Part shown: piece after piece, positions 1 through 10,170 of the stretch
Position numbering within the stretch: position 1 is the first letter of the stretch
Layout: each line of letters begins with the position of its first letter
NCBI GenBank assembly: GCA_009692345.1
Contig: SHZI01000007.1
Location: 1-51,166, forward strand
Direction: 5' to 3'
Length of the DNA stretch: 51,166 nucleotides
Origin: Gammaproteobacteria bacterium
GTDB taxonomy: Bacteria; Pseudomonadota; Gammaproteobacteria; Steroidobacterales; GCA-2729495
Notes under the pieces: model-generated
The model's input: the letters and a program-made list of their open reading frames with translations, nothing else
Databases searched by the model: none
Told to the model about the DNA's origin: nothing
Translations under genes and position numbers: made by a program

Positions 1-104
1 GGAGGCAGGTCGGAGGTATTGGGGAGAACGCATGGCACACCCTCGAATCGTGTGCGCTTAGATTAATCTCCCGAATTTGGACTTAGTTGGCCCTCCTTGG
101 CGTA

Positions 105-737
105 TTAAGTATCAGCGTCCCTAGCGATACGCACTCTCTTTTTGAAGTTCTGGAGAGTTAGATCCTCGGGCAACGTCAGCCCGGCCACAGCGGATGGACC
201 GCCTTTCTTCAGGAGGTCGAATACGGCCTTATGAGTGGGCTTGATGCCGTTGAGGGATAGCCGGCGCTCGGCGAGATTAACCATATGGAGCAGCACGGTG
301 TAGTGGACATCGGTCAACCGCCACGGCTTCTTCTCACTAGGCGTTGCTTCGCGCCTGAATCCATGGACCTTATCCAGCCCGAGGACGACGAGTACCGACC
401 GGTAGAACCATGCCCGCCGTCGCCACTCCACAGCCACCGGATCGTGGGCAGAATCGTCATCAACTAGTAGGGGCCAGTGCCGCTCCAGTGCGTTTTGCTC
501 CGGGGAGTTCACTTCGGGTTCGAGCGGACTCCCTTGGAACGTCGCTAGAGCCAGAATCGCAGCCTCGTCGTCTTCCCAATCCAGATCTTGCCTAGCGAGA
601 AGGGCGCTAGCCGTTGCCGGCTTTGGCATTGGCGCGAACGGTGGCCGCCGCTCGTCTAGGATCTTCACGCGGTAGTGCTTGATGCCCCGTGGCGAGTCCT
701 TGGCCTTGCGGTGTCGAGACTTTTTACGCCGCAGCAT
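105..737 (-). CDS. uncharacterised protein of the integrated element (210 aa)
   Basis: Complete ORF with a basic N-terminus, divergent from the RHH/integrase pair; no family recognised. Confidence 0.55.
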   Translation of the reverse strand: MLRRKKSRHRKAKDSPRGIKHYRVKILDERRPPFAPMPKPATASALLARQDLDWEDDEAAILALATFQGSPLEPEVNSPEQNALERHWPLLVDDDSAHDPVAVEWRRRAWFYRSVLVVLGLDKVHGFRREATPSEKKPWRLTDVHYTVLLHMVNLAERRLSLNGIKPTHKAVFDLLKKGGPSAVAGLTLPEDLTLQNFKKRVRIARDADT

Positions 738-797
738 GGGTAATACCTCTCACCTAACGCTATTGACCTTGCGAAAGTATAAGCTCATATTAGCCAC

Positions 798-992
798 ATG
801 GGCAAGTCAATAAAACACCAGCAACCTCTCTATCTCGACCACGAGAAGGCGGACTTACTCGCCAAACTGGCAGAGGAAACCCGCGTTCCTAGGCAGGTTC
901 TATTGCGGGAAGCCGTGGACGACCTGCTTATCAAGCACGGGGCCATGAAGCCCCCCCGATCCGTTCGCGCCAAGCCCAAAGCACCGAAGTAG
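798..992 (+). CDS. small ribbon-helix-helix-like DNA-binding protein
   Basis: 64 aa; QPLYLDHEKADLLAKLAEETRVPRQVLLREAVDDLL resembles an RHH/CopG fold; stops 9 bp before the integrase start. Confidence 0.6.
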   Translation: MGKSIKHQQPLYLDHEKADLLAKLAEETRVPRQVLLREAVDDLLIKHGAMKPPRSVRAKPKAPK

Positions 993-1001
993 GAGCATCA
1001 G

Positions 1002-2330
1002 ATGGCTGTCAGGAAACGCGGAAAAACATTCGTCGCCGATTATCGGGACGGCCAACGGGTGCGACGCTGGAAGAGCTTCCGAACAGAGAAGGAAGCCAAG
1101 GCCTTTGAGAGAACGGCGCTTGACGAACTCGGCAAGGGCGAACATGTCCCAGAGTCCCAGCAGCCGACCTTTGAGGAACTCGCGGCCCGCTACCTTGAGT
1201 CCAAGGTCGGCGTAATTCGTGATACGACGCTGGGCGGTTACGAGGAGGTCGTTAATTGCTACCTCGTGCCGTACTTCGGTCGGCGCAAAGTGCGGGACAT
1301 CACCGTTGACCTGATCGAACGGTTCAGGGCCGAACTGACCGTTGGCCTACCGGCAGCCGTACTCTTAAGCCGCGCCGAGCGACTCGTCAGCCTGTCGAAG
1401 GATCGAGCCGCGAAGCGATGTAACCCAAAGGTTGCTCATACCGTCGAGTACTACCGCCGCAAGCTGGAAGGGAAGACCCTTAAGGCGCGGTCCATCAATG
1501 ACGTGCTTTCTATCCTGGTGAGCGTCTTCAACTACGGGGCGAAGCACCGGCTACTCACGTTCAACCCTGCTGAACACGTCGATAAGCTCCCGATGCCTCA
1601 CAGCGAAGAGCATCTCGTCGATCAGAACGTACTGAACCCCACCGAAGTCCGGTTGCTGCTGGAGTCTGCACTTCCGCCCTGGCGTCTGTTGCTGGAGGCC
1701 GCGATCACACTCGGACTACGCCAGAGCGAACTGCTAGGCCTCCAGTGGGGTGACATCGACTGGGCCGGGCAACGGCTGCACATTCGCCGATCCTACCGTC
1801 TTGGGAAGTTCTACGATCCAAAGACGAAGCACTCACGCCGCGTCGTCGAAGTTCCCACCGGGCTGCTGGGCCGACTCAAGCCCTGGCGACTGGCCTGCCC
1901 GAAGGGCGAGCACGACCTGGTATTCCCCAATCAGGACGGGAAGCCGCAGCGGGCCGATGTCCTCATCAAGCGTGGATTTGAACCGGCACTGCGTCGCGCA
2001 GGATTGCGGAAGATCCGCTTCCACGACCTCCGACACAGCTGCGCGAGTCTTCTGCTGAGTCAGGGTGTGGACGTTGTAGCGGTCAGTCGCCTACTCGGGC
2101 ACTCGTCTCCAGTGGTCACGCTCAACATCTACTCACACGCGATCCCGAAGGAGCGGGGCGGTGCCACCGATACCCTCGCAAAACTGTTTAGCGAAGCGCC
2201 TGGTAGCAAAGTGGTAGCAGATGGCGAGAATTTGCTTGAAGAAAGTTCAGAAGCGATTGATTTGATTGGCTCCCCGGGCCGGATTCGAACCAGCGACCAA
2301 CCGGTTAACAGCCGGTTGCTCTACCACTGA
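1002..2330 (+). CDS. tyrosine recombinase / phage-type integrase
   Basis: Catalytic motifs ITLGLRQSELLGLQWGDID, FHDLRHSCASLLLSQG, LLGHSSPVVTLNIYSHA; 3' end overlaps tRNA-Asn antisense. Confidence 0.93.
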   Translation: MAVRKRGKTFVADYRDGQRVRRWKSFRTEKEAKAFERTALDELGKGEHVPESQQPTFEELAARYLESKVGVIRDTTLGGYEEVVNCYLVPYFGRRKVRDITVDLIERFRAELTVGLPAAVLLSRAERLVSLSKDRAAKRCNPKVAHTVEYYRRKLEGKTLKARSINDVLSILVSVFNYGAKHRLLTFNPAEHVDKLPMPHSEEHLVDQNVLNPTEVRLLLESALPPWRLLLEAAITLGLRQSELLGLQWGDIDWAGQRLHIRRSYRLGKFYDPKTKHSRRVVEVPTGLLGRLKPWRLACPKGEHDLVFPNQDGKPQRADVLIKRGFEPALRRAGLRKIRFHDLRHSCASLLLSQGVDVVAVSRLLGHSSPVVTLNIYSHAIPKERGGATDTLAKLFSEAPGSKVVADGENLLEESSEAIDLIGSPGRIRTSDQPVNSRLLYH

Positions 2331-2341
2331 GCTACCGGGGA
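2267..2341 (-). tRNA. tRNA-Asn (GTT)
   Basis: Reverse complement TCCCCGGTAGCTCAGTGGTAGAGCAACCGGCTGTTAACCGGTTGGTCGCTGGTTCGAATCCGGCCCGGGGAGCCA folds as a tRNA; anticodon GTT; CCA encoded. Confidence 0.95.
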
Positions 2342-2412
2342 AGCGAGAGATAGCCGTGAAGGCCGCGAATTCTCAGCGATCGCGGCGGGGCAAGTCAAGA
2401 ACGCCCGGCACG

Positions 2413-3594
2413 TTAGCCGATAACGCGGGTGATTCTTCGAATCGCTTCCTTAAGGGTGTCCAGACTGCAGGCAAAGGAGAGCCGCAGATAGCCTGGGGCT
2501 CCAAAGGCTGAACCTGGCACGACCGCCACATCGCCACTGTTCAGCAACAGCTCGGAGAGCGCCAGGTCGTCCCTTAGCCCCTTCGCCCGGATGGCGTCGC
2601 TGGCGTCCGGAAAGGCATAGAAGGTACCTGCGGACTGGAGGCACTTGAACCCTGGAATGCCATTGAGAGCTGCTACGACGTAGTCGTGCCGCTGCCTGAA
2701 GGCCCTGGTCATTTCGCGAACGCAGGCCTGATCGCCGGAGAGGGCCGCAATGCTTGCAGCCTGGGAAATGCTGGACGGGTTCGACGTGCTCTGGCTCTGA
2801 ATCTTCTTCATGGCCCCGATGATTGCCTGTGGGCCACCGGCGTAGCCTATGCGCCACCCTGTCATCGCGTAGGCCTTCGAGACACCATTGATAGTAACGG
2901 TCCTGTCGTAAAGTCCCGGGCACACCTCGGCGAAGCTGACGAAGGGTTCCGTCGCCCAGTAGATATGCTCGTACATATCATCGGCTGCGATGACTATGTC
3001 GGGGTGTTTCTCCAGCACCGTGCCGAGCGCCTGAAGTTCTGCGCGCGTATAGGCGGCGCCGGTGGGGTTCGATGGACTGTTCAGGAAGATAAGGCGGGTC
3101 TTCGGCGTGATCGCTGCCTCAAGAAGGCGAGGACTGATCTTGAAGCCGTCCTGCATCATGGCCCCGACAATGACAGGCTCCGCATCACACAGCTTGATCA
3201 TGTCGGGATACGAGACCCAGTAGGGCGCCGGGACGATGGCCTCGTCGCCGGGATTCAGAACGGCACCGCAGACGTTGTAGCAGGTCTGCTTGGCGCCGCA
3301 GGACACAACGATCTGGTCCATGCCGTAGGTCAGATGGTTCTCGCGACTGAACTTTTCGATGACGGCCCGCTTTAGTGCTGCAGTGCCCTCAACGGGGGTG
3401 TACTTGGTCTGGCCACTGCGTATGGCCTCGATGCCCGCCGCCTTGATGTGCTCAGGGGTGTCGAAATCCGGCTCGCCAGCCCCAAGATCGATGACATCGC
3501 GCCCCTTGGCCCGGAGTTCCGCCGCCATGGCCGTGACGGCCATCGTTGGAGAGGGCTTGACTCGTTGGCAACGCTGCGAAACTGCTAGACTCAC
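2413..3594 (-). CDS. pyridoxal phosphate-dependent aspartate aminotransferase (class I)
   Basis: DLGAGEPDFDTPEHIK, NSPSNPTGAAYT, SKAYAMTGWRIGYAGG; GTG start (VSLAVSQRCQRVKPSPT) preferred over the longer ORF. Confidence 0.9.
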   Translation of the reverse strand: MSLAVSQRCQRVKPSPTMAVTAMAAELRAKGRDVIDLGAGEPDFDTPEHIKAAGIEAIRSGQTKYTPVEGTAALKRAVIEKFSRENHLTYGMDQIVVSCGAKQTCYNVCGAVLNPGDEAIVPAPYWVSYPDMIKLCDAEPVIVGAMMQDGFKISPRLLEAAITPKTRLIFLNSPSNPTGAAYTRAELQALGTVLEKHPDIVIAADDMYEHIYWATEPFVSFAEVCPGLYDRTVTINGVSKAYAMTGWRIGYAGGPQAIIGAMKKIQSQSTSNPSSISQAASIAALSGDQACVREMTRAFRQRHDYVVAALNGIPGFKCLQSAGTFYAFPDASDAIRAKGLRDDLALSELLLNSGDVAVVPGSAFGAPGYLRLSFACSLDTLKEAIRRITRVIG

Positions 3595-3694
3595 GTGACT
3601 TCCTCGCTGGACTCGTGGCTCAAGAGGGCCGCAAATTCTAAGGGATTCGGGTCCCGCATCCAACTGCCCAGCAAGACCAGTCGATTCCAGCCCG

Positions 3695-5707
3695 ATGGAC
3701 CGAATTGAGCTTAGTTCCAGTTTCAGACCGGCTGGCGATCAACCTGCAGCCATTCAGGCCCTGAATGACGGTCTGACCAGTGGCCTCGCCCGGCAGACAC
3801 TGCTTGGGGTTACGGGCTCGGGGAAGACCTTTACGATTGCCAGCGTCATCGAGGCGCAGCAGCGTCCCGCCCTGATCCTTGCCCCCAACAAGACCCTGGC
3901 CGGTCAGCTTTACGGGGAAATGCGCGAATTCTTTCCGCGCAATCGGGTGGAGTACTTCGTTTCCTACTACGACTACTACCAGCCTGAGGCCTATGTTCCG
4001 TCGTCCGACACGTACATAGAGAAAGACGCAGCCATCAACGCGCACATCGAGCAGATGCGCCTGTCTGCAACCAAGGCTCTGCTCGAGCGGCGCGACTGCA
4101 TCATCGTGGCTACGGTCTCGGCTATTTATGGCCTTGGCAACCCCCAGTCCTATCTGAGTATGGTGCTCCATCTTTCCCGTGGACATCGCTTGCCTGAACG
4201 CGACCTGCTCCGACGACTGGCCGAGATGCAGTACACGCGTAACGATGTGCAGCTTGGGAATGGCAACTACAGGGCACGCGGAGAGACGATTGATATCTTT
4301 CCGGCAGACTCAGAGCGCGAGGCAATTCGTGTCACTCTGTTCGACGATGAGATCGAAAACCTTTCCTGGTTTGACCCACTTACAGGAGAGATCCTCCGGA
4401 GCGTGCCGCGGCTGACTATTTTCCCCAAGAGCCACTATGTGACGCCCCGAGATACCGTGCTGCGGGCGCTTGAACAGATAAAGAGTGACCTCGTCCAGCG
4501 CCTCGCAGAACTGCGCAATGCCAGCAAGCTGGTCGAAGCCCAGCGGCTTGAGCAGCGAACTCGCTATGACATCGAAATGATGGCCGAACTTGGCTATTGC
4601 AACGGGATCGAGAATTACAGCCGTTACCTGTCGGGGAATCTGCCCGGAGAACCGCCACCCTGCCTTTTTGATTATCTCCCTGAAGACGCGCTACTGGTAG
4701 TCGACGAGAGTCACGTCACTATTCCCCAGCTCGGGGGCATGTATCGCGGCGATCGTTCCCGGAAGGAAACGCTGGTGGAGTACGGCTTCCGCCTGCCGTC
4801 CGCACTCGATAACCGCCCACTGCGTTTTGATGAGTTCGAGGGACGTTCGCCCCAGACGATCTACGTATCAGCCACGCCAGGCCCTTATGAGCGTGCGCAT
4901 TCCGATGCAGTAGTTGAACAGGTCGTCCGCCCGACCGGACTTGTCGACCCGCCGATCGAGATCCGGCCGGCTTCGACGCAGGTGGATGACCTACTGTCCG
5001 AGATCCGGATACGGGTCGGACGGCACGAAAGGGTTCTGGTCACGACGCTGACCAAGCGGATGGCCGAAGACCTGACGGAGTATCTGCAGGACCACGATAT
5101 CCGTGTCCGGTATCTGCACTCGGACATCGAGACTGTCGAGCGTATGGAGATCATCAGGGACTTGCGCCTTGGTGGCTTCGATGTATTGGTAGGGATCAAT
5201 CTTTTGCGCGAGGGTCTCGACCTTCCAGAGGTTTCCCTGGTCGCCATCCTGGATGCCGACAGGGAGGGCTTTCTCCGGTCGGAGGGCTCTTTGATCCAGA
5301 CAGTCGGGCGGGCCGCACGCAATCTGAACGGCACGGCAATCATGTACGCCGATAAGGTGACCGGATCCATGCAGCGGGCGATTGCGGAGACTGACCGGCG
5401 ACGGACCAAGCAGCTGGAATTCAACCTCCAGCATGGCATCGAGCCTCGCAGCATCGTCAAAGGCGTGCGTGACATCATGGATGGGGCCCGGGATTCCGCG
5501 CCCGGCAGGGGGCGCCGGGTGGCGGAGCCTCCCCAGGACTACCGGCAGTTGACCCCGGAACAGGCTGCCCGGCGCATTGCCAAACTGGAGCGGGAGATGT
5601 TCGAGCATGCCCGGAATCTGGAGTTTGAGGAGGCGGCGAGGCTCCGGGACCAGTTGCAGAGCCTCCGGCGCGTCGAATTGGGCCTGCCAGCCAGCCTTGC
5701 CCGGTAG
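3695..5707 (+). CDS. uvrB: excinuclease ABC subunit B
   Basis: [12 protein letters not shown] Walker [28 protein letters not shown]-terminal UvrB/UvrC motif. Confidence 0.98.
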   Translation: MDRIELSSSFRPAGDQPAAIQALNDGLTSGLARQTLLGVTGSGKTFTIASVIEAQQRPALILAPNKTLAGQLYGEMREFFPRNRVEYFVSYYDYYQPEAYVPSSDTYIEKDAAINAHIEQMRLSATKALLERRDCIIVATVSAIYGLGNPQSYLSMVLHLSRGHRLPERDLLRRLAEMQYTRNDVQLGNGNYRARGETIDIFPADSEREAIRVTLFDDEIENLSWFDPLTGEILRSVPRLTIFPKSHYVTPRDTVLRALEQIKSDLVQRLAELRNASKLVEAQRLEQRTRYDIEMMAELGYCNGIENYSRYLSGNLPGEPPPCLFDYLPEDALLVVDESHVTIPQLGGMYRGDRSRKETLVEYGFRLPSALDNRPLRFDEFEGRSPQTIYVSATPGPYERAHSDAVVEQVVRPTGLVDPPIEIRPASTQVDDLLSEIRIRVGRHERVLVTTLTKRMAEDLTEYLQDHDIRVRYLHSDIETVERMEIIRDLRLGGFDVLVGINLLREGLDLPEVSLVAILDADREGFLRSEGSLIQTVGRAARNLNGTAIMYADKVTGSMQRAIAETDRRRTKQLEFNLQHGIEPRSIVKGVRDIMDGARDSAPGRGRRVAEPPQDYRQLTPEQAARRIAKLEREMFEHARNLEFEEAARLRDQLQSLRRVELGLPASLAR

Positions 5708-5740
5708 TCTGTGCCCGGTAGTCTGTGCCCGGTAGTCTGG
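5700..5740. repeat. 14-bp tandem repeat (cccggtagtctgtg, about 2.9 copies) spanning the uvrB stop codon
   Basis: Read directly: cccggtagtctgtg cccggtagtctgtg cccggtagtctgg. Confidence 0.95.
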
Positions 5741-5813
5741 CCCGGGCCACTCTGTGGCCGCTGATCTTGCTAAGGGCGTCCCCAGTTCTGTATCGTTCGG
5801 CCCGGCCCCCAGC

Positions 5814-5889
5814 AGGCGCGTAGCTCAGTGGTTAGAGCACTTCCTTGACATGGAAGGGGTCGGTGGTTCGACTCCACTCGCGCCTACCA
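5814..5889 (+). tRNA. tRNA-Val (GAC)
   Basis: AGGCGCG...CGCGCCTACCA acceptor stem; anticodon loop ttGACat; CCA encoded. Confidence 0.95.
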
Positions 5890-5905
5890 TTAACGTACAG
5901 CACCC

Positions 5906-7834
5906 ATGCCCATCATCACTCTGCCAGATGGCAGCCAGAGAGCATTTGACCGCCCGGTTTCTGTGGGAGAGGTCGCGGCCGCTATTGGCGCGGGCCTGGC
6001 CCGGGCGGCTCTGGCGGGCAGGGTCAATGATCAGCTGGTCGACACGAGCTACCTGATCGAGCAGGACGCCCAGCTCGCCATCATCACCTCCAAGGACCCG
6101 GCTGGCCTGGAAGTGCTCCGGCATTCCACCGCCCACCTGCTGGCCCAGGCTGTCCAGTCTCTGTTTCCTGAGGCCCAGGTGACCATCGGGCCCGTGATTG
6201 AGAATGGCTTCTACTATGACTTCGCCTTCAAGAGGCCCTTCACCCCGGAAGACCTGGTGGCCATCGAGGCCCGGATGAAGGAGCTCGTCGCGGCCGATCT
6301 GCCCGTAGAACGCCGGATCATGTCCCGTGATGCTGCCGTGACCTTCTTTACCGATCTTGGCGAACGCTATAAGGCCGAAATCATTGCGGCGATTCCGGCA
6401 GACCAGGACATCAGCCTTTACGGTCAAGGGGGCTGGGTAGATCTCTGCCGGGGCCCCCATGTGCCCTCAACCGGCAAGCTCAAGGCCTTCAAGCTCACCA
6501 AGCTCGCGGGCGCCTACTGGCGCGGTGATTCCCGCAACGAAATGCTCCAGCGCATCTACGGAACTGCCTGGCCCGATGAAGCCGCACTGAGGGCTTACCT
6601 GAACCGGCTGGAAGAAGCGGAGAAGCGGGACCATCGCAAGCTTGGGCGCGAACTTGACCTGTTTCACTTCCAGGAGCAGGCGCCTGGGGCCGTCTTCTGG
6701 CATCCCAGGGGCTGGACCCTTTTTCTGCAGCTGATCAGCTATATGCGGGACCAGCAGCTGGCTGCGGGATACCAGGAAGTAAATACGCCGGAGGTCATGG
6801 ATCGCGATCTTTGGGTGCAGTCCGGCCACATCGAAAAATTTGGCGACAACATGTTTCTGACCCAGACCCCCGATGAGAGGGTCTTTGCCATCAAGCCAAT
6901 GAACTGTCCGGGACACGTGCAGGTCTTTAACCAGGGTCTCAAGAGCTATCGGGAACTGCCCCTGCGTCTGTGCGAGTTCGGCAAGGTGCATCGTTACGAG
7001 CCGTCCGGGGCCCTGCACGGTCTGATGCGGGTCCGGGCTTTCACCCAGGATGACGCCCATATCTTTTGTACCGAGGACCAGATCACGGCCGAGTCCGTTG
7101 CAGTGACCGATCTCATTCTGGGCATCTACCGGGACTTCGGGTTCGACGATATCCGGGTGAAGTTCTCCGATCGGCCCGCCAAGCGGGTGGGTACCGACGC
7201 AATCTGGGACAAGGCGGAGGCCGCGCTGCGGTCAGCCGCCGAGGAGGGTGGCCTTGAGCTGGAGTACAACCCGGGGGAGGGTGCTTTCTACGGCCCCAAG
7301 CTCGAGTTCGTCCTGCGGGACGCCATCGGCCGGGACTGGCAGTGCGGGACCCTTCAGGTGGATTTCAACCTCCCGGAGCGCCTGGGCGCCTCCTTCATCG
7401 GGGACGACAGCCAGCGCCGGGTGCCAGTCATGCTCCACCGGGCCATGTTTGGCTCCCTGGAGCGCTTCTGCGGGATTCTGCTGGAACACCACGCCGGTCG
7501 GCTGCCCACGTGGCTGGCCCCCGTCCAGGTAACCATCCTGAATATTACGGACCGACAGGCCGAGCTGGCCAAACAGGTACAGGAAAGCCTGAAAAATCAG
7601 GGCTTTCGGGCAGAGGTGGATTTGCGCAACGAGACGATTGGCTTTAAGATTCGCGAGCACACTCTTCAGCGGGTCCCCTATCTCGTCGTAGTGGGGGACC
7701 GGGAAGCACAAAATCAAGTGGTGGCCGTGCGCACGCGCGGTGGCAAGGATCTTGGCGCGATGCCGCTCGAGCGGCTAGTGCAGGGCCTGGCCGCTGAGAT
7801 CGCGAGCCGCGGCCGCACTGTTATGGAGGGATAA
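5906..7834 (+). CDS. thrS: threonyl-tRNA synthetase
   Basis: TGS domain start [36 protein letters not shown]; full length. Confidence 0.98.
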   Translation: MPIITLPDGSQRAFDRPVSVGEVAAAIGAGLARAALAGRVNDQLVDTSYLIEQDAQLAIITSKDPAGLEVLRHSTAHLLAQAVQSLFPEAQVTIGPVIENGFYYDFAFKRPFTPEDLVAIEARMKELVAADLPVERRIMSRDAAVTFFTDLGERYKAEIIAAIPADQDISLYGQGGWVDLCRGPHVPSTGKLKAFKLTKLAGAYWRGDSRNEMLQRIYGTAWPDEAALRAYLNRLEEAEKRDHRKLGRELDLFHFQEQAPGAVFWHPRGWTLFLQLISYMRDQQLAAGYQEVNTPEVMDRDLWVQSGHIEKFGDNMFLTQTPDERVFAIKPMNCPGHVQVFNQGLKSYRELPLRLCEFGKVHRYEPSGALHGLMRVRAFTQDDAHIFCTEDQITAESVAVTDLILGIYRDFGFDDIRVKFSDRPAKRVGTDAIWDKAEAALRSAAEEGGLELEYNPGEGAFYGPKLEFVLRDAIGRDWQCGTLQVDFNLPERLGASFIGDDSQRRVPVMLHRAMFGSLERFCGILLEHHAGRLPTWLAPVQVTILNITDRQAELAKQVQESLKNQGFRAEVDLRNETIGFKIREHTLQRVPYLVVVGDREAQNQVVAVRTRGGKDLGAMPLERLVQGLAAEIASRGRTVMEG

Positions 7835-7837
7835 CGT

Positions 7838-8356
7838 ATCGCTGCGAATAAACGAGTCCGCCGGAACGACGAGATCGATGCGCGGGAGATCCGTGTGATC
7901 GGGGCCGGTGGCGAGCAGGCCGGGATCCTTGGTCGGGAGGCCGCCCTTCAGTTGGCCAAAGATGTCGGTATGGACCTGGTGGAGATTTCTCCAACAGCAG
8001 TACCCCCAGTCTGCCGAATCATGGACTTCGGGAAGTTCCTGTTCGAGACGAACAAGAAGGCCCACTCGGCGAAACGCAAACAGAAGCAGATCCAGGTCAA
8101 GGAAGTTAAGTTCCGCCCTGGTACTGAAGAAGGCGACTACCAGATCAAATTGCGTAATCTGCTCAGGTTTATTGAAACAGGCGATAAGGCCAAGGTCACG
8201 CTGCGCTTCCGGGGCCGGGAGATGGCCCACCAGGAAATCGGCGTACGGCTGCTGCAGAGGGTCCGGCAGGACCTTGAGGCTGTGGGGATCGTCGAGCAGT
8301 TTCCCCGGCTCGAAGGCCGGCAGATGGTCATGGTAATCGCGCCGAAGAAGAAGTGA
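7838..8356 (+). CDS. infC: translation initiation factor IF-3, ATC start codon
   Basis: In-frame [22 protein letters not shown] upstream of the ORF-track start; ATC at 7838-7840 preceded by GGAGG; body matches IF-3. Confidence 0.93.
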   Translation: MAANKRVRRNDEIDAREIRVIGAGGEQAGILGREAALQLAKDVGMDLVEISPTAVPPVCRIMDFGKFLFETNKKAHSAKRKQKQIQVKEVKFRPGTEEGDYQIKLRNLLRFIETGDKAKVTLRFRGREMAHQEIGVRLLQRVRQDLEAVGIVEQFPRLEGRQMVMVIAPKKK

Positions 8357-8493
8357 GTGCCTAAAAGAAAGTGAGTGACGGTTGATCGCCTGGGCAATAC
8401 CGCCCCGGGGGTTACCAGAACCCGCCTGCGATGGCTCAAGACTGGACCCCAATGGAGTCCAGCCCGGTTCGGACCAGGCTCAAGGAGATATCA

Positions 8494-8688
8494 GTGCCCA
8501 AGATGAAGACCAAACGGGGCGCCGCCAAGCGCTTCCGGAGGACTGCCAATGGCTTCAAGGCCGCGCAGTCGCATCTCAATCACATCCTGACGAAGAAGAG
8601 CTCGAAGCGAAAGCGCCAACTGGGAGCAATGAACCAGGTGGCCGAGTGCGACGTGCCTGGCGTCAAGAAGATGTTGCCGTACTCATAG
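8494..8688 (+). CDS. rpmI: 50S ribosomal protein L35 (GTG start)
   Basis: [22 protein letters not shown]... pattern; AAGGAG just upstream of GTG at 8494. Confidence 0.95.
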   Translation: MPKMKTKRGAAKRFRRTANGFKAAQSHLNHILTKKSSKRKRQLGAMNQVAECDVPGVKKMLPYS

Positions 8689-8700
8689 GAGGACCGATTC

Positions 8701-9075
8701 ATGGCACGAGTTAAACGTGGTGTGACGGTCAAAGCCCGTCACAAGAAGATGCTCAAGAAGGCCAAGGGAATGTCCCAGGCCCGGAGCAAGTTGTACAAGA
8801 CGGCCAAACAGGCTGTCATCAAGGCCGGCCAGTATGCTTTTCGCGATCGTCGGGTGCGCAAGCGCGAATTCCGTGCCCTTTGGATCACGCGGATCAATGC
8901 GGCAGCACACCTGCATGGCTTGTCCTACAGCCGCTTCATGAATGGCCTCCTGAAGGCTGGCATTGAAGTCGACCGCAAGATGCTCGCCGACCTCGCAGTG
9001 CACGATGCCGCTGCGTTTGGCGCGCTCGCCGAGAAGGCCAAAGCCAGTCTCAAGAACAGCGTCGCTGCTGCCTGA
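8701..9075 (+). CDS. rplT: 50S ribosomal protein L20
   Basis: [58 protein letters not shown]. Confidence 0.97.
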   Translation: MARVKRGVTVKARHKKMLKKAKGMSQARSKLYKTAKQAVIKAGQYAFRDRRVRKREFRALWITRINAAAHLHGLSYSRFMNGLLKAGIEVDRKMLADLAVHDAAAFGALAEKAKASLKNSVAAA

Positions 9076-9099
9076 GATTTGTCGCCGTGCTGAACTGGA

Positions 9100-9132
9100 G
9101 GGATCATCGGCCGCCCAGCGACCGATGATCCC
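9100..9132 (+). terminator. strong hairpin between rplT and pheS (terminator or attenuator-like)
   Basis: Perfect 11-bp arms GGGATCATCGG / CCGATGATCCC followed by a T-rich but interrupted tract. Confidence 0.6.
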
Positions 9133-9156
9133 TTACGTCCTTCCTTATTCCAATGA

Positions 9157-10149
<993 letters not shown>

Positions 10150-10170
10150 AGCTCCTGATCGGTAGTCGCC

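Noticed and set aside
2266-2511. ORF MAPRAGFEPATNRLTAG... overlapping tRNA-Asn
   Set aside because: Typical spurious translation of antisense tRNA sequence followed by noncoding DNA and the aminotransferase 3' end
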